DNA of 64,000 nucleotides from Amarolinea aalborgensis (GTDB lineage: Bacteria; Chloroflexota; Anaerolineae; SSC4; Amarolineaceae), in assembly GCF_900491745.1 (NCBI RefSeq), contig NZ_UETR01000011.1:62001-126000 (forward strand). Direction: 5' to 3'. The position numbers and the translations under genes are program-made. Below are positions 50,105 to 59,516 of the stretch, one piece after another. A model generated the notes under the pieces. That model was given only the letters and a program-made list of their open reading frames with translations. It was not told the DNA's origin and did no database searches. How positions within the stretch are numbered: the stretch's first letter is position 1; every line of letters starts with the position of its first letter.

Positions 50105-50737
50105 TCAATTCATCCGTAGGAGCGCGCGCAGATCGCCTGCGATCTCGGCCCCAGTGGCGCCGAAGGGGATCAGCAGGCGGATGCTGCCCTGCCGATCAAG
50201 CACGAGCACGGTGGCTGTATGATCAATGAGATAACCGGTGGCCGCGGTGCCCTCATGCGCTTTGTAATAGATGCCTAAAGGCGTCGCCGCCGCGGCAATC
50301 TGCGCGGGTGAGCCGGTAATGCCAATGAATGACGGATCGAAATTCGCCACGTATTCCGCCAGGCGTGCAGGCGTATCGCGGTCGGGATCAACGGACACAA
50401 AAACTACCTGCACCTGCTGTGCGTCAGCGCCCAGGTCATGCATGGCCGCGGCCAGCTCGGCCAGCGTCGTGGGGCAGACGTCAGGGCAGTAGGTGTAGCC
50501 AAAATAGAGTGCGACCAGTTTGCCGCGAAAATCAGAGATGCGCACCGGTTTGTCGCCCGCGGCGGTCAACGAGAAATCGTTGACGGGCATGGGCGGCTCC
50601 ATGAACATTCCAGCCCACGTATGGGGTGGATTCAGAAAACGGATTGCAACCACAATCGCGAGAACCAACAGGGCCAGGGCGGCGGGCCAAATCCATCGCG
50701 GCGCGACGCCTTGGCGCCGGGCCATCACGGGCTGCAT
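50105..50737 (-). CDS. SCO1/SenC family copper protein
   Basis: The 210-residue thioredoxin-fold protein has one N-terminal membrane helix (about 15-33), CxxxC in YCPDVCP (C84, C88) and the third copper ligand in IDHTATV. With all ligands it can insert copper into CuA of subunit II. It follows a second SCO gene by 18 bp and precedes the PCuAC gene. Confidence 0.95.
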   Translation of the reverse strand: MQPVMARRQGVAPRWIWPAALALLVLAIVVAIRFLNPPHTWAGMFMEPPMPVNDFSLTAAGDKPVRISDFRGKLVALYFGYTYCPDVCPTTLAELAAAMHDLGADAQQVQVVFVSVDPDRDTPARLAEYVANFDPSFIGITGSPAQIAAAATPLGIYYKAHEGTAATGYLIDHTATVLVLDRQGSIRLLIPFGATGAEIAGDLRALLRMN

Positions 50738-50755
50738 AGGCAGTTCCTCTCTATC

Positions 50756-51418
50756 TCACTTGGCATAACACAGGAACAGGTGCGCAGCCTCATAGGCTAC
50801 CTTACCTGCGCCCGTGCTGTTTTGCACTTCGCTGGCGATCAACGCCATGTCACGCATGATGCGATCAATCCCCGGCTCGGCCGTGCGATACTCCGCACGC
50901 AGGATGCCCCAGCCGTCCACCAGGAAGAAAGCAGGATCGAAAGAAAAAGAGCCATCGGCCTGGGGCGCGTAGTAGAGGCTGAAACCATCGCCGATGGCGA
51001 CTTTGAGCGCCGCAGGATCGCCCGTTGCCACACGCCAAACGGCCGGGTCCGCGCGCTCGCGGTCTGCGTAGGCTGCCAGGACCGCCTGCGAGTCATGGTC
51101 GGGATCGAAGGATATCGTCACCAGTTTGACCGGGATGCTCTGCGTGTTGGCGGCGCCCAGGCGTTGTTGCACGGCGCGTAGGGTGGCGGCCGTCTGCGGA
51201 CAAGGCGCCTGGCAGCCGGTGTATGTGATGTTGTAGAGTACGAGCTGGCCGCGCAGGTCTTCGCTGGTGAGCGCGGCGCCAGTCTGATCGCGCAGGGCAA
51301 AGGCAGGCGCCAGCTTGATGCGCGGCAGCACTTTGATCGGCTGCAGCGTGGCGAAGGCCAAAACCGAGGCAATCAGGAGTCCGCCAGTCAGGTAGAGCAC
51401 GCGCATGAAAAGCTTCAT
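50756..51418 (-). CDS. SCO-like protein lacking the copper-binding His
   Basis: The 220-residue thioredoxin-fold protein has an N-terminal helix (about 7-25) and CxxxC in TGCQAPCP (C69, C73). Where SCO proteins have a His before the last strand (as in DHTATV next door), it reads FSFDPAFFLVD. So copper binding of the classical type is unlikely; a thiol-disulfide role for CuA Cys is more plausible. It overlaps the receiver-like gene by ATGA, so their products are coupled. Confidence 0.85.
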   Translation of the reverse strand: MKLFMRVLYLTGGLLIASVLAFATLQPIKVLPRIKLAPAFALRDQTGAALTSEDLRGQLVLYNITYTGCQAPCPQTAATLRAVQQRLGAANTQSIPVKLVTISFDPDHDSQAVLAAYADRERADPAVWRVATGDPAALKVAIGDGFSLYYAPQADGSFSFDPAFFLVDGWGILRAEYRTAEPGIDRIMRDMALIASEVQNSTGAGKVAYEAAHLFLCYAK

Positions 51419-51819
51419 GGTGCAACTCGCGGTTGTTGCGGCGGCCGGCTCGAACGGCTGTCCCTTGTGGCTACGGTTGGCCCCGCCGCTGACTTGCGCA
51501 GGACGCGCAGCAGGTTGGGAACCGTGGCGCGGGTGCGAGCCTGACGCTCGTGCACCACCATCGTGTTGTCAGTCAAGGTGACATAAATTACCCGGCGCGC
51601 CGCGGCGCCGACCAACAGCGGCGCCAGGTCATCCTGGCGTAACTCTGGCGCCGCATGATCTACAATCAGCGTATCTGGCTGCATGGACAACAGCAAATTT
51701 TCGGCCTCGGCCCACGTATCGGCCGCGCCGACGATGACGACCGACGGTTCGGACGCCAGCAGCCGCGCCAGCCCGTCACGAAAGAGGCCATGTCCGATCA
51801 AAAATACCTGTACGCTCAT
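51415..51819 (-). CDS. Receiver-like protein, first gene of the SCO/oxidase operon
   Basis: The 134-residue protein resembles a response-regulator receiver: SVQVFLIGHGLFRDGLARLL matches the NarL-type start, and DTLIVDHAAP keeps the phosphorylated Asp position (D54). The acidic pair after the first strand is absent (GHG for DDH) and the Lys is not found, so phosphorylation is doubtful. No DNA-binding domain is attached. A C-terminal basic, Pro/Arg-rich tail follows. It overlaps the SCO-like gene (ATGA), indicating a joint role. Start ATG 51819. Confidence 0.7.
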   Translation of the reverse strand: MSVQVFLIGHGLFRDGLARLLASEPSVVIVGAADTWAEAENLLLSMQPDTLIVDHAAPELRQDDLAPLLVGAAARRVIYVTLTDNTMVVHERQARTRATVPNLLRVLRKSAAGPTVATRDSRSSRPPQQPRVAP

Positions 51820-51840
51820 GGTAGGTTCATTGTGACACAA

Positions 51841-52074
51841 GCAGCTGCGTCTGTCGTCGCCCAGAGGGAGAGAGTAGAGGATAGAAAAACGGCTGCCTAC
51901 TGGGTAGCCATCTGGCTAAGCCATTGGCGCTGGGCATAGTCCAAATGGGCTAATCCTGGCGTTCGCTCATGAGTCAGCGCCGCCCGCGGCGCCGCTCGAA
52001 GGAGGCTTGCCCGCGGATGCGCGCGCCGTGAGCAGGCTCGCAGACCTTGCCGAGCGAAAGGGGGGAGGAAAAGC
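51841..52074. other. Gap between receiver-like and LuxR-type regulator genes
   Basis: The 233-bp interval contains a TCGCAGACCTTGCC motif at 52036-52049. No gene or clear promoter is seen, although the operon start must lie here. Confidence 0.6.
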
Positions 52075-52794
52075 TCACTTGTGGCTTGCCGGTGGGGTGC
52101 GAACGCCATCGCCCCTGGCAGGCGGGATAGTCGCAGACCCTGCCGGAGCAGAAACGCCAGAAAGCCCTGCGCGCACGGCCCAGGCGGCCGCCTCGGCGCG
52201 GCTGCGCAGGTGCAGCTTGTCCAGAATGCTGCCCAGGTGGGCCTTGATCGTGTGCGGCGACAGGGATAGGGCGGCCGCAATTTCTTTATTGCTCAAGCCG
52301 CGCGCCACGAACTGCAGCACCTCGCGCTCGCGCTCGGTCAATTCGTCCGGCTCCGCGGCGCCAGCAGTGGAGCGGGGGGTGGCAAACTCATTCAAGAGCT
52401 TGATCGCCATCGCAGGGCTGACCACAGCTTCGCCAGCGTACACGCGCTGAATGGCATCCACCAGTTCGGCGCTGGTGCTGTTTTTGAGCAGGTAGCCGCG
52501 CGCGCCGGCCCGAACGGCCGTGAACAGGTCTTCTTCGCGCTCGGAGACCGTCAGCATCAGGATAGGCAGGTCGGGATAGCCCTGACGCAGCCGCCGCGCC
52601 GCTTCCAGCCCGCCCATGCCCGGCATGTTGACATCCATCAATACCAGGTCGGGCGTCGCTTTCGCGACAGCAGCCAGCATCTCTTCGCCGCTGCCGGCGT
52701 TGGCGACCACATGCAGGCCGTCCATGTCATTGAGGATGCGCACAAGGCCTTCCCGAAAGAGGTGATGATCGTCGGCGATGGCAATACGTATCAT
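52075..52794 (-). CDS. NarL/LuxR-type response regulator
   Basis: The 239-residue regulator has a receiver (IAIADDHHLF, D54 in LVLMDVNMPG, K about 104 in GYLLKN) and a LuxR HTH (LTEREREVLQFVARGLSNKE, SPHTIKAHLGSI). Residues after about 212 are a non-conserved extension encoded by repeat-like DNA (TCGCAGACCCTGCC at 52131-52144). It pairs with the kinase gene ending 7 bp before its start and probably regulates the oxidase operon downstream. Confidence 0.94.
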   Translation of the reverse strand: MIRIAIADDHHLFREGLVRILNDMDGLHVVANAGSGEEMLAAVAKATPDLVLMDVNMPGMGGLEAARRLRQGYPDLPILMLTVSEREEDLFTAVRAGARGYLLKNSTSAELVDAIQRVYAGEAVVSPAMAIKLLNEFATPRSTAGAAEPDELTEREREVLQFVARGLSNKEIAAALSLSPHTIKAHLGSILDKLHLRSRAEAAAWAVRAGLSGVSAPAGSATIPPARGDGVRTPPASHK

Positions 52795-52801
52795 GAGATG
52801 T

Positions 52802-54724
52802 TCACACGGGGGTGGTTAGCGGCACCGTAACGGCCAGGCGGGTGCCCTGGTCGGGGCCGGTGGCAATGGTGAGCGCGCCGCCCAGGCCTTCGGCGCGTTC
52901 GCGCATGGAGGCCAGACCATGGCTGCGGTAGATGCGGCTGGGGTCGCTCATCGTGGGAAAGCCGCGGCCGTCATCGGTGATAGCCAGGGTGCAGTGATCG
53001 CCCTCCGCGCGCAGCGCCACGGTGACCTGTCGGGCCTGCGCGTGTTTGCGCACGTTGGTCAAGGCCTCCTGGGCAATGCGCAGGAGTTGAAAACCGGTGG
53101 TGGCGTTGGTCTCGATCCCTGGCGGCTCCGCGCTAAACTGCGCGGCAATGCCGGTTTGCCGCGCAAAATCTGCCGTATAGTCGGCCAGGCAGGCAGTGAT
53201 GGCGCCTGGTTTTTCGGCCGTCAGCCGCAGGCCGTCAATCGCCTCGCGCACATCCACATAGGCCCCGCGGATTGATTGACGCAGCTCGCCTAGCTCCTGC
53301 ATCGCAGAGGCTTGTCGGCCGCTCTGGATGAGCTGCTCCAGGCGCTCTGCTTGTAAACCTAGATAGCCCAGGGTCTGCGCTAGGCCATCATGAATCTCGC
53401 GCGAAAGGCGGTATCGCTCCTCCAAGACGGCCATTTGGTTCACTTGTGATAGGAGCTGCGCGTGGCGAATCGCCAGGGCAATTTGATGCGCCATCGTCGT
53501 CAGGAGTTCGCTGTGCTGTTGGCTGAACGCGCGCCGGCGTCGCGCGCCCAAGAATATGGCGCCGAAGACTTGACCTTCCGTCGCCAGGGGCGCTGCGGCC
53601 GCAGAGAGCAGCCCGCCTCCCGCGCTGGCGCCCAATTCTGGCGCCATCACCGGCGCGCCCGCGGCATACGCCTGCGCTGCCATTTCGAGCGCCAGGCCAA
53701 AGCGTGGGTCGCTGACATCCGCGCCCAAGTCACGTCGCGCCTGGCAGGTCCACATCTGGCGCGCCGTATCGAACAGGAACAGGCCACCCGTCTGCGCTTG
53801 CCAGCCGGCCGCGGTGATGTCGAGCACTTGGGCCGCCAATTCGCTGACCTGGTCGTGCGACACAGTCGCCGGCGATTGCGTAGCCCGGTCAAGCGCATGC
53901 AGCGCGCCGACTTGGCGCACGCGGGCGCGCAGACTTTCCAGCGTCGCCGCGATCGAAGTGCCGAGGATGTTGAGCAAACGCACATGGTCTTCTGGCGGGC
54001 CATCGGCGGAAGGAAAATAAGCCGAGATCACGCCGACGCGCTCCTGCTCGTGGTTGATGGGCAGGCAGATGAGGGAATTGATGCCCTCGTCGCGCGCCAG
54101 GTCGTGCAGGTCTACGAACAGAGGGCAGTCGCTGGAAGCTTCAGTTCTAAGCACTTGACAGGTCCGGCAGCGACCGGCCGCCACCCCGCCATCCAGGCGG
54201 CGCCGCAGCCCGCTGAGGTAGCGGTCGCTGAGACCCCAGGCCATGTCCAGGTTGAGGCGGTCGCGGTCTTCGTCGAAGGTGATGACGGTCGAGGCCCGCG
54301 CATTGGTCAGCTGCAGCGGCGCCTGCGCGGCCAGGGCCAGGACTGCCTGCTCATCGGTGGCGGCGGTCACGCGCTGCTCCAGATCGTGCATGGCGAGCAG
54401 CTTCTGGTGGTTGAATTCTAGCTCAGCAAAGGCCTGGCGCAGCCTCTCTTCCGTGGCAGACTGGCGCGCAATCGCGTTGGCGATCCAGGTCAATGCGAGC
54501 CAGGTCACAACCGTGCCGGAGAGGCTGAAGAGGAGAAGTTCGGCCACGCCTTGCCAGGTCGGCGTGACCAGCAGACGGATGAGCACCTGGTGGAGCGCGG
54601 CGACGGCCACGATGACCGCCGGCGCCAGCCAGCGTAATTGGCGCACTTGGGCGTAGAGCGGCGAGGGCCGCGCCCCGTTGGCGGGAGCTGTGCTGGTTGG
54701 TTGGCGTAGGGCCTGATTGAACAT
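52802..54724 (-). CDS. GAF-domain histidine kinase of the NarX/NreB type
   Basis: The 640-residue kinase has two membrane helices (about 34-54 and 58-84), a coiled coil, two GAF domains (about 110-260 and 285-420), the HisKA_3 box (YRLSREIHDGLAQTLGYLG) and HATPase (EALTNVRKHAQA, DDGRGF). The first GAF has Cys186, Cys189 and Cys200 in GRCRTCQV and SDCPLF, a set that could hold a redox centre. It phosphorylates the LuxR-type regulator next to it. ATG 54724 is used. Confidence 0.93.
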   Translation of the reverse strand: MFNQALRQPTSTAPANGARPSPLYAQVRQLRWLAPAVIVAVAALHQVLIRLLVTPTWQGVAELLLFSLSGTVVTWLALTWIANAIARQSATEERLRQAFAELEFNHQKLLAMHDLEQRVTAATDEQAVLALAAQAPLQLTNARASTVITFDEDRDRLNLDMAWGLSDRYLSGLRRRLDGGVAAGRCRTCQVLRTEASSDCPLFVDLHDLARDEGINSLICLPINHEQERVGVISAYFPSADGPPEDHVRLLNILGTSIAATLESLRARVRQVGALHALDRATQSPATVSHDQVSELAAQVLDITAAGWQAQTGGLFLFDTARQMWTCQARRDLGADVSDPRFGLALEMAAQAYAAGAPVMAPELGASAGGGLLSAAAAPLATEGQVFGAIFLGARRRRAFSQQHSELLTTMAHQIALAIRHAQLLSQVNQMAVLEERYRLSREIHDGLAQTLGYLGLQAERLEQLIQSGRQASAMQELGELRQSIRGAYVDVREAIDGLRLTAEKPGAITACLADYTADFARQTGIAAQFSAEPPGIETNATTGFQLLRIAQEALTNVRKHAQARQVTVALRAEGDHCTLAITDDGRGFPTMSDPSRIYRSHGLASMRERAEGLGGALTIATGPDQGTRLAVTVPLTTPV

Positions 54725-55098
54725 TCCTCATCCATCGCTTGATCACCGGTTTTTGGACCGGCGGAATTGTGAGAAACAGTGGACAGTAAGATCAGTATAC
54801 CAGTTTGCGCGCAAAAAGCCAAAGGCGTTCGCCGCGCCTGGGTGCATGTCAGGATGAAGGCGGATCGGACGGTTGTCAGGCCCGATAGGGCCTTCCACCT
54901 TGTAGCCCGATCCGTTCACGGTCGGGCGGTGTTGGTTGCGCGCACTATCGGGCCAGCAACCCCGCCGGAGGCCAAAGGCCATCCGGCTACGAGGTGCAAG
55001 CCCCTCTAGGGCTACGCCCCGAAATTGAAATGCACCCCGCCGCGCCTGGGTGCGCGCGCCCGGCGCACTGGAAGTGCGCGCGCCCAGGTGCATGAAGG
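54725..55098. repeat. Palindrome-rich intergenic region
   Basis: The 374-bp gap holds several inverted repeats. The largest pairs CCTGGGTGCGCGCGC (about 55046-55060) with GTGCGCGCGCCCAGG (55074-55088). It would form a hairpin after the gene ending at 55099. Others use CGATC/GATCG and CCGGAGG/CCATCCGG-like cores. No gene is seen. Confidence 0.65.
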
Positions 55099-57381
55099 TC
55101 AACGACGGCGCATGACCTGTGGGATGTACACGGGCAGGCTCGTCGGCGGCGTGCCCTGGGCCATCTTGAGATCGCCGTTGGTCGTATCGTAGTACGCTGC
55201 GTATGCGTAGTTGCTTTGATCGAGCGCCAGGGAGACGTAACGACCCACATCGCCCGCGTTGTCCAGTGTGCTGATGTCCCAGCTGCCGCCCCGCAGTTGG
55301 GCCACATCGAGGCTGTGGGCGTTGTCATCGTAGAAAGCGATGAGCGGCGCATCGCGGCTGTTCAGGGCCAGATCGGTGTAGCCGACGAGGCCAGTGTTGG
55401 CAACCGTTTGCACGATCCACGTTGTACCGGCCAGCCGTGCATACTTCAGCGCGTACTGTGTCCAATCGTAGTAGGCCAGGTGAGGATTGCCCAACATATC
55501 CACCGCGAGAGACACGTAACCGCCCACGTCCCCGTCGCTGTCTACGGTCTGAATACTCCACGGATAATTGGCCTTACCTCGCGCCACTTTCACGTCGCCA
55601 TTGACAGCGTCATAATAGCCCACGAGAATGATATCCGCGCGGTCAATCGCCATCGAAACGTACCCAATGGCGCCAACGCTGTCAATGGTCTGCAAATCCC
55701 ACAGCGCGCCGGTCCAGCGGGCAAACTTCAGGGTTTCGCTGCCGGCGTCAACGTACGCGACATGGGGCCGGTCGGCGGAATCGAGAGCCAACGAAATGCC
55801 GCTGCCGATCGTGCCGCTGTGGTCAATCGTCTGCAGCTGCCAGGCCTCGCCGATACGCTGCGCCAACTTGAGCGAGCCGTTCGTGTCATCCAGGTAGGCA
55901 ATCAATGGCCGATTGGCTGAATTCACCGCAATCGCGGTTTGACTGCCAACTTCCGTCCCGTTTGCGCCGTCCGCAGTTTCGATCAACCAACCGCTGCCGC
56001 CCCAGCGCGCATACTGGAGGTCGTTTGCATAACTATCACGGTAGCTGATGTGGGGTCGGCCGCTGCGATCAAGCGCCAGCGCCGTCGCTTCGCCGACATT
56101 GCCCGCGACGTCCACGACATCTATGGCCCAGGCTACGCCGGTCCACGCAGCATATTTCAAGCGATTGTTGGTCATGTCGTAGTAAGAAATGCGAGGGCGC
56201 GTGCTGTCGTCGAGTGCAATCGAGGTGTAGGCCCCGACATCATCTGGGCTATCAACCGTCTGAATCGCCCACGTGGTCGCTACGCGCTGCGCTATTTTCA
56301 GATCCCCGTTGGTCCAGTCGCGGTAGCTGATGTACGCGCGCGCCGCGCCGTCCAGCGCCAGCGACGTATGGCCGCCGACGTCGCCCACGCCGTCCACAAT
56401 TTCAATTTGCCAACCTGCGCCGATCCCGCGCGCATACTTCAAGTCGCCGTTGCTGCTGTCATAGTAACTGATGTGCGGATTGCCGCTGCTGTCAAGCGCC
56501 AGGGATGTGTCGCTGCCCACCTCCCCCTCGGCGTCCACAACCTGCACCACCCAATCCGCGCCGGTCCAGCGCGCATAGCGCAGATCTGCAGTGTACACAT
56601 CGTAGTAGCTGATGCGCGCGCGGTCGCTGCTGTCAAGCGCCAGCGAAATGCTGCGCATGACTCCCGACTCCGCGCCAATGCTCTGAATGTCCCACTGCAT
56701 TCCAGTCCAGCGCGCATATTTGAGCTTGCGATGGGTGTCGTCGTAATACACGATGTGCGGCCGGTTGAGGCTGTCCAGGGCCAGGGCGGCGCTGGAACCA
56801 ACGTCTCCCGCACCATCCACCGTCTGGATCAACCAGCTGCTGCCAGTTTTGTTCGCATACTTCAAGTGAAGATTCGCGCCATCGAAGTAGGCGATGTGCG
56901 GCCGACCGCTGCTGTCCAACGCCAGCGAGGCGTTGGCGCCAACCCGAATGGCGCTGTCTACCGTTTCTCGCTGCCAGGCCACGCCGTCGTTCCAGGCATA
57001 ATAGAGATGGTCGCCGCCGTAGGCAATATGCGGTCGGCCGTTGGCATCCAGGCGCAGGCTGCGCGTGTTCAACTCATCGAAGACCTTCGGGCAGTCCACA
57101 CAGCGAATGTCCCACGTGTAGCCGGCGTGCGGAGTTTCGCCCGCGGGAAGCGCCGAAGCCGCAGTCGGCGAAGGGGGCAAGCCCAGCAGACTGAAAAGCA
57201 ACCACGCATTGAAAATGACGAGTTGCCAGCGACTTGCAAGCCTACGCCGCGCATGATTGGTTTGTATCCATCGCAGCCATGTCGCCCATCGCCGCCGCAT
57301 GCATGGTATCACCTGTCGTGGACTTCCCGTGTTGCATCTACCGTGAGCGCGCCCCGCAGCGCGTGAAAGAGCCGATTGCAT
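55099..57381 (-). CDS. Secreted protein of thirteen 47-residue repeats
   Basis: The 760-residue protein has an N-terminal basic and hydrophobic segment (a signal anchor near 55-75) followed by thirteen full repeats and one partial one, each about 47 residues: SLALDSSGRPHISYYD, then LKYARWTG, then W-x(2-4)-VD-x-x-G-x-VG. The pattern is propeller-like (two or more propellers) though no family is assigned with certainty. The C-terminal LPVYIPQVMRRR is an odd ending. Start 57381 has AGAGGAG six bases before it; a hairpin (57405-57439) lies just upstream. Probably surface-bound or secreted; ligand unknown. Confidence 0.78.
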   Translation of the reverse strand: MQSALSRAAGRAHGRCNTGSPRQVIPCMRRRWATWLRWIQTNHARRRLASRWQLVIFNAWLLFSLLGLPPSPTAASALPAGETPHAGYTWDIRCVDCPKVFDELNTRSLRLDANGRPHIAYGGDHLYYAWNDGVAWQRETVDSAIRVGANASLALDSSGRPHIAYFDGANLHLKYANKTGSSWLIQTVDGAGDVGSSAALALDSLNRPHIVYYDDTHRKLKYARWTGMQWDIQSIGAESGVMRSISLALDSSDRARISYYDVYTADLRYARWTGADWVVQVVDAEGEVGSDTSLALDSSGNPHISYYDSSNGDLKYARGIGAGWQIEIVDGVGDVGGHTSLALDGAARAYISYRDWTNGDLKIAQRVATTWAIQTVDSPDDVGAYTSIALDDSTRPRISYYDMTNNRLKYAAWTGVAWAIDVVDVAGNVGEATALALDRSGRPHISYRDSYANDLQYARWGGSGWLIETADGANGTEVGSQTAIAVNSANRPLIAYLDDTNGSLKLAQRIGEAWQLQTIDHSGTIGSGISLALDSADRPHVAYVDAGSETLKFARWTGALWDLQTIDSVGAIGYVSMAIDRADIILVGYYDAVNGDVKVARGKANYPWSIQTVDSDGDVGGYVSLAVDMLGNPHLAYYDWTQYALKYARLAGTTWIVQTVANTGLVGYTDLALNSRDAPLIAFYDDNAHSLDVAQLRGGSWDISTLDNAGDVGRYVSLALDQSNYAYAAYYDTTNGDLKMAQGTPPTSLPVYIPQVMRRR

Positions 57382-57404
57382 AGCCATCTCCTCTGGTAAA
57401 CAAG

Positions 57405-57439
57405 ACCATGCCCACATCTTGCGCTGATGTGGGCATGGT
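57405..57439 (-). promoter_or_regulatory. Perfect hairpin in the leader of the 47-residue repeat gene
   Basis: ACCATGCCCACATC (57405-57418) pairs perfectly with GATGTGGGCATGGT (57426-57439) around a 7-base loop. On the minus strand TCTTGTTT follows and then the ribosome-binding site. It could terminate transcription from the upstream gene or attenuate this one. Confidence 0.75.
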
Positions 57440-57587
57440 GAAAGCCTCGAAATTTCGTAACATTGGGTCTGCGACCGACGTCGTTGGCTCAAACGTGCCG
57501 TTTCGAGCGGTTAGACGGGGAGCGCAGAAGTCCTGAGCATGTTACTTGCGCTCGGACTGGCGACTGCCGTTGATTTCAATCAACCGC

Positions 57588-59516
57588 CTAGTAGTCGAAG
57601 ACCATCTCGGCCGCGTCAATCTTGATATGCGCCGCAGTCCCGGCGTCACTATCGCGGGCGACGAGGCGGATTTCCGTGCTCACCAGGTCGCTCAGGGTGC
57701 TGACGCGCCAGAGATCAAACGTGTAATCGGTCTTGACATCCTTGTTCCAGAACGGGGGCACGATCGTGCCCAGGCTGACCAATTCCCCGGTGGGGAGCTT
57801 CTGGAATGCATCGAGCACGCCGCCGTTGTAGAAGGTGTTGACGCGCACGCGCACGCGGGGACGGAACACATTGATCGCAGGATCGAGGTTGCCAGGGCTC
57901 CAACGCTTCAGATAGAGCGGCCCATCCATCATCGTCAAATCAATCACATCGCCGCCGCGCCGCAGCGCGGACGTGACATCGGCGCCCCGGTAGGTGGCAC
58001 TCGCGACCGCCGAGACGTTGGTCAGGCCGTAGCCAACACCCTCTCCCTTGTTCAAGGTTTCGGCCAGGGTTTTGACGCGACGATATGTCGTGTTCAACTG
58101 CGAGGCCGCGGGTTTCAGCAAGCGCTCGATTTCCGCGACCGCGCCGCCAACGGTCGTCGCCGTCGTCAGTGTGGACAGATGGATAGGTGTGCGCGCCAGC
58201 AGGCGGCCGCTCGCCACGTTGAGCTGCAGGGCCGTATACTCCTTGCGCGCCTGGCCTTCATCCCCTTGGGTTGGGCGCAGCAGCGCATCTACCAAAGGTA
58301 CGATCTCCGGGAAAACCACCGAAGCCGTTTGCGCCGTCGCAATGAACGCGTTGACTTCGGCCACCGAGTAGCGTGGGCGACCTGTGCGGCGGATTTCGTT
58401 CTTCCAATCGGCCGCACGCATCGGCGCAACCACCAGCGGATCGTAATAACCGAGGTCGAGATTGGTCCTTGTCTCCCCTAGGACAAGGGTGAAGGCTAGG
58501 AGACTGGGGTCAAAGGATGGAATCCAACCGGCGGGGATCGTCAGATCATTCACACGCAGCACATAAGCGCCTCCCGCCACACTGCCCAGGGTATAGACGC
58601 CTTGGTTGTCGCTGACGCCCTGCGCGGCGACGCTCTCGCCGGGGTCAATCTGATTGTTCCCGTTGCTGTCAAGAATCAGCGCCACGGCGACATTGGGAAG
58701 CGCCCCCTCGCCATCCTCTATGATCTCGTCGCCGTCCAAATCTTTCCAGGTCTTGCCGGTCACCGAGGCGGCGCCGCTGTGAGCGGTGATCACCCCAAAG
58801 TCCAAGCGATAGACGCTCACGCCGTCCTGACCCACAATCGGAGCGGGTACTTGAGTCGGTGAGCCTACGCCGGCGGGAGGCTGGAAACGCACCACATACA
58901 CGTTAGGCCAGAGACTCGGCGTCACCACGTAGACGCCCTGGGCATTGCTGACGCCTGACCCGACCAGCGGCTCACCCTCTTCGATGAGACCGTTGGTGTT
59001 CAGATCCCGGTACACGTCAACCAGGGTATTGGGGATGGGTGGTTCACCCAGGTTGCGAACTCCGTTCTGGTTGACATCGTCGAAGACCACGCCGCTGATC
59101 GTACGAAGTAAGGTGACGCCGAAATCAACTCCTGTAACCGGCGTCCCGCCCACCGCCACCTGGCGGGTGTTGGGCGTGGTGCGCGTGTAGCCGAAGGATG
59201 GAGCGTTGACTTCGGTGACCACATAGACGTTCGCATCGAGACCGCTTATCGCGTACGCACCACCAAGGCTGGTCGTCGTATTGGCAAGAAAAACTTGACC
59301 GCCAGTCGCCAAGTCGCGAATCTCAATCGTTACGTTCGCACCAGTCTCGATGCCGGTCTCGCCCGCGTTGCGTACACCGTCCCCATTTGCGTCAAAAAAG
59401 AGTGTTCCCTGGATGGCGCCGGCGCCGGTCGCATGGGTGACGCGAGGGTGTACCAATGGGAGTGCTGTTCCCATCAAGACAGCCACGATCATGACGAGCC
59501 GAAGCAAAGTTCTCAT
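57588..59516 (-). CDS. Secreted SdrD_B-domain surface protein
   Basis: The 642-residue protein has a signal peptide (about 1-30) and three SdrD_B-type (Cna-like) domains with Ca-binding-like DxNxxGxxD loops: GTLFFDANGDGVRNAGETGI, GVVFDDVNQNGVRNLGEPPI, and the GKTWKDLDGDEII one. The C-terminal half (about 345-642) is an unassigned globular region ending HIKIDAAEMVFDY. It belongs to the set of secreted genes here. ATG 59516 is chosen over 59540 as the signal peptide begins there. Confidence 0.82.
   Translation of the reverse strand: MRTLLRLVMIVAVLMGTALPLVHPRVTHATGAGAIQGTLFFDANGDGVRNAGETGIETGANVTIEIRDLATGGQVFLANTTTSLGGAYAISGLDANVYVVTEVNAPSFGYTRTTPNTRQVAVGGTPVTGVDFGVTLLRTISGVVFDDVNQNGVRNLGEPPIPNTLVDVYRDLNTNGLIEEGEPLVGSGVSNAQGVYVVTPSLWPNVYVVRFQPPAGVGSPTQVPAPIVGQDGVSVYRLDFGVITAHSGAASVTGKTWKDLDGDEIIEDGEGALPNVAVALILDSNGNNQIDPGESVAAQGVSDNQGVYTLGSVAGGAYVLRVNDLTIPAGWIPSFDPSLLAFTLVLGETRTNLDLGYYDPLVVAPMRAADWKNEIRRTGRPRYSVAEVNAFIATAQTASVVFPEIVPLVDALLRPTQGDEGQARKEYTALQLNVASGRLLARTPIHLSTLTTATTVGGAVAEIERLLKPAASQLNTTYRRVKTLAETLNKGEGVGYGLTNVSAVASATYRGADVTSALRRGGDVIDLTMMDGPLYLKRWSPGNLDPAINVFRPRVRVRVNTFYNGGVLDAFQKLPTGELVSLGTIVPPFWNKDVKTDYTFDLWRVSTLSDLVSTEIRLVARDSDAGTAAHIKIDAAEMVFDY

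Noticed and set aside
55939..57366. 475-residue plus-strand frame
   Set aside because: It is antisense to the 47-residue repeat protein and only mirrors its repeats.
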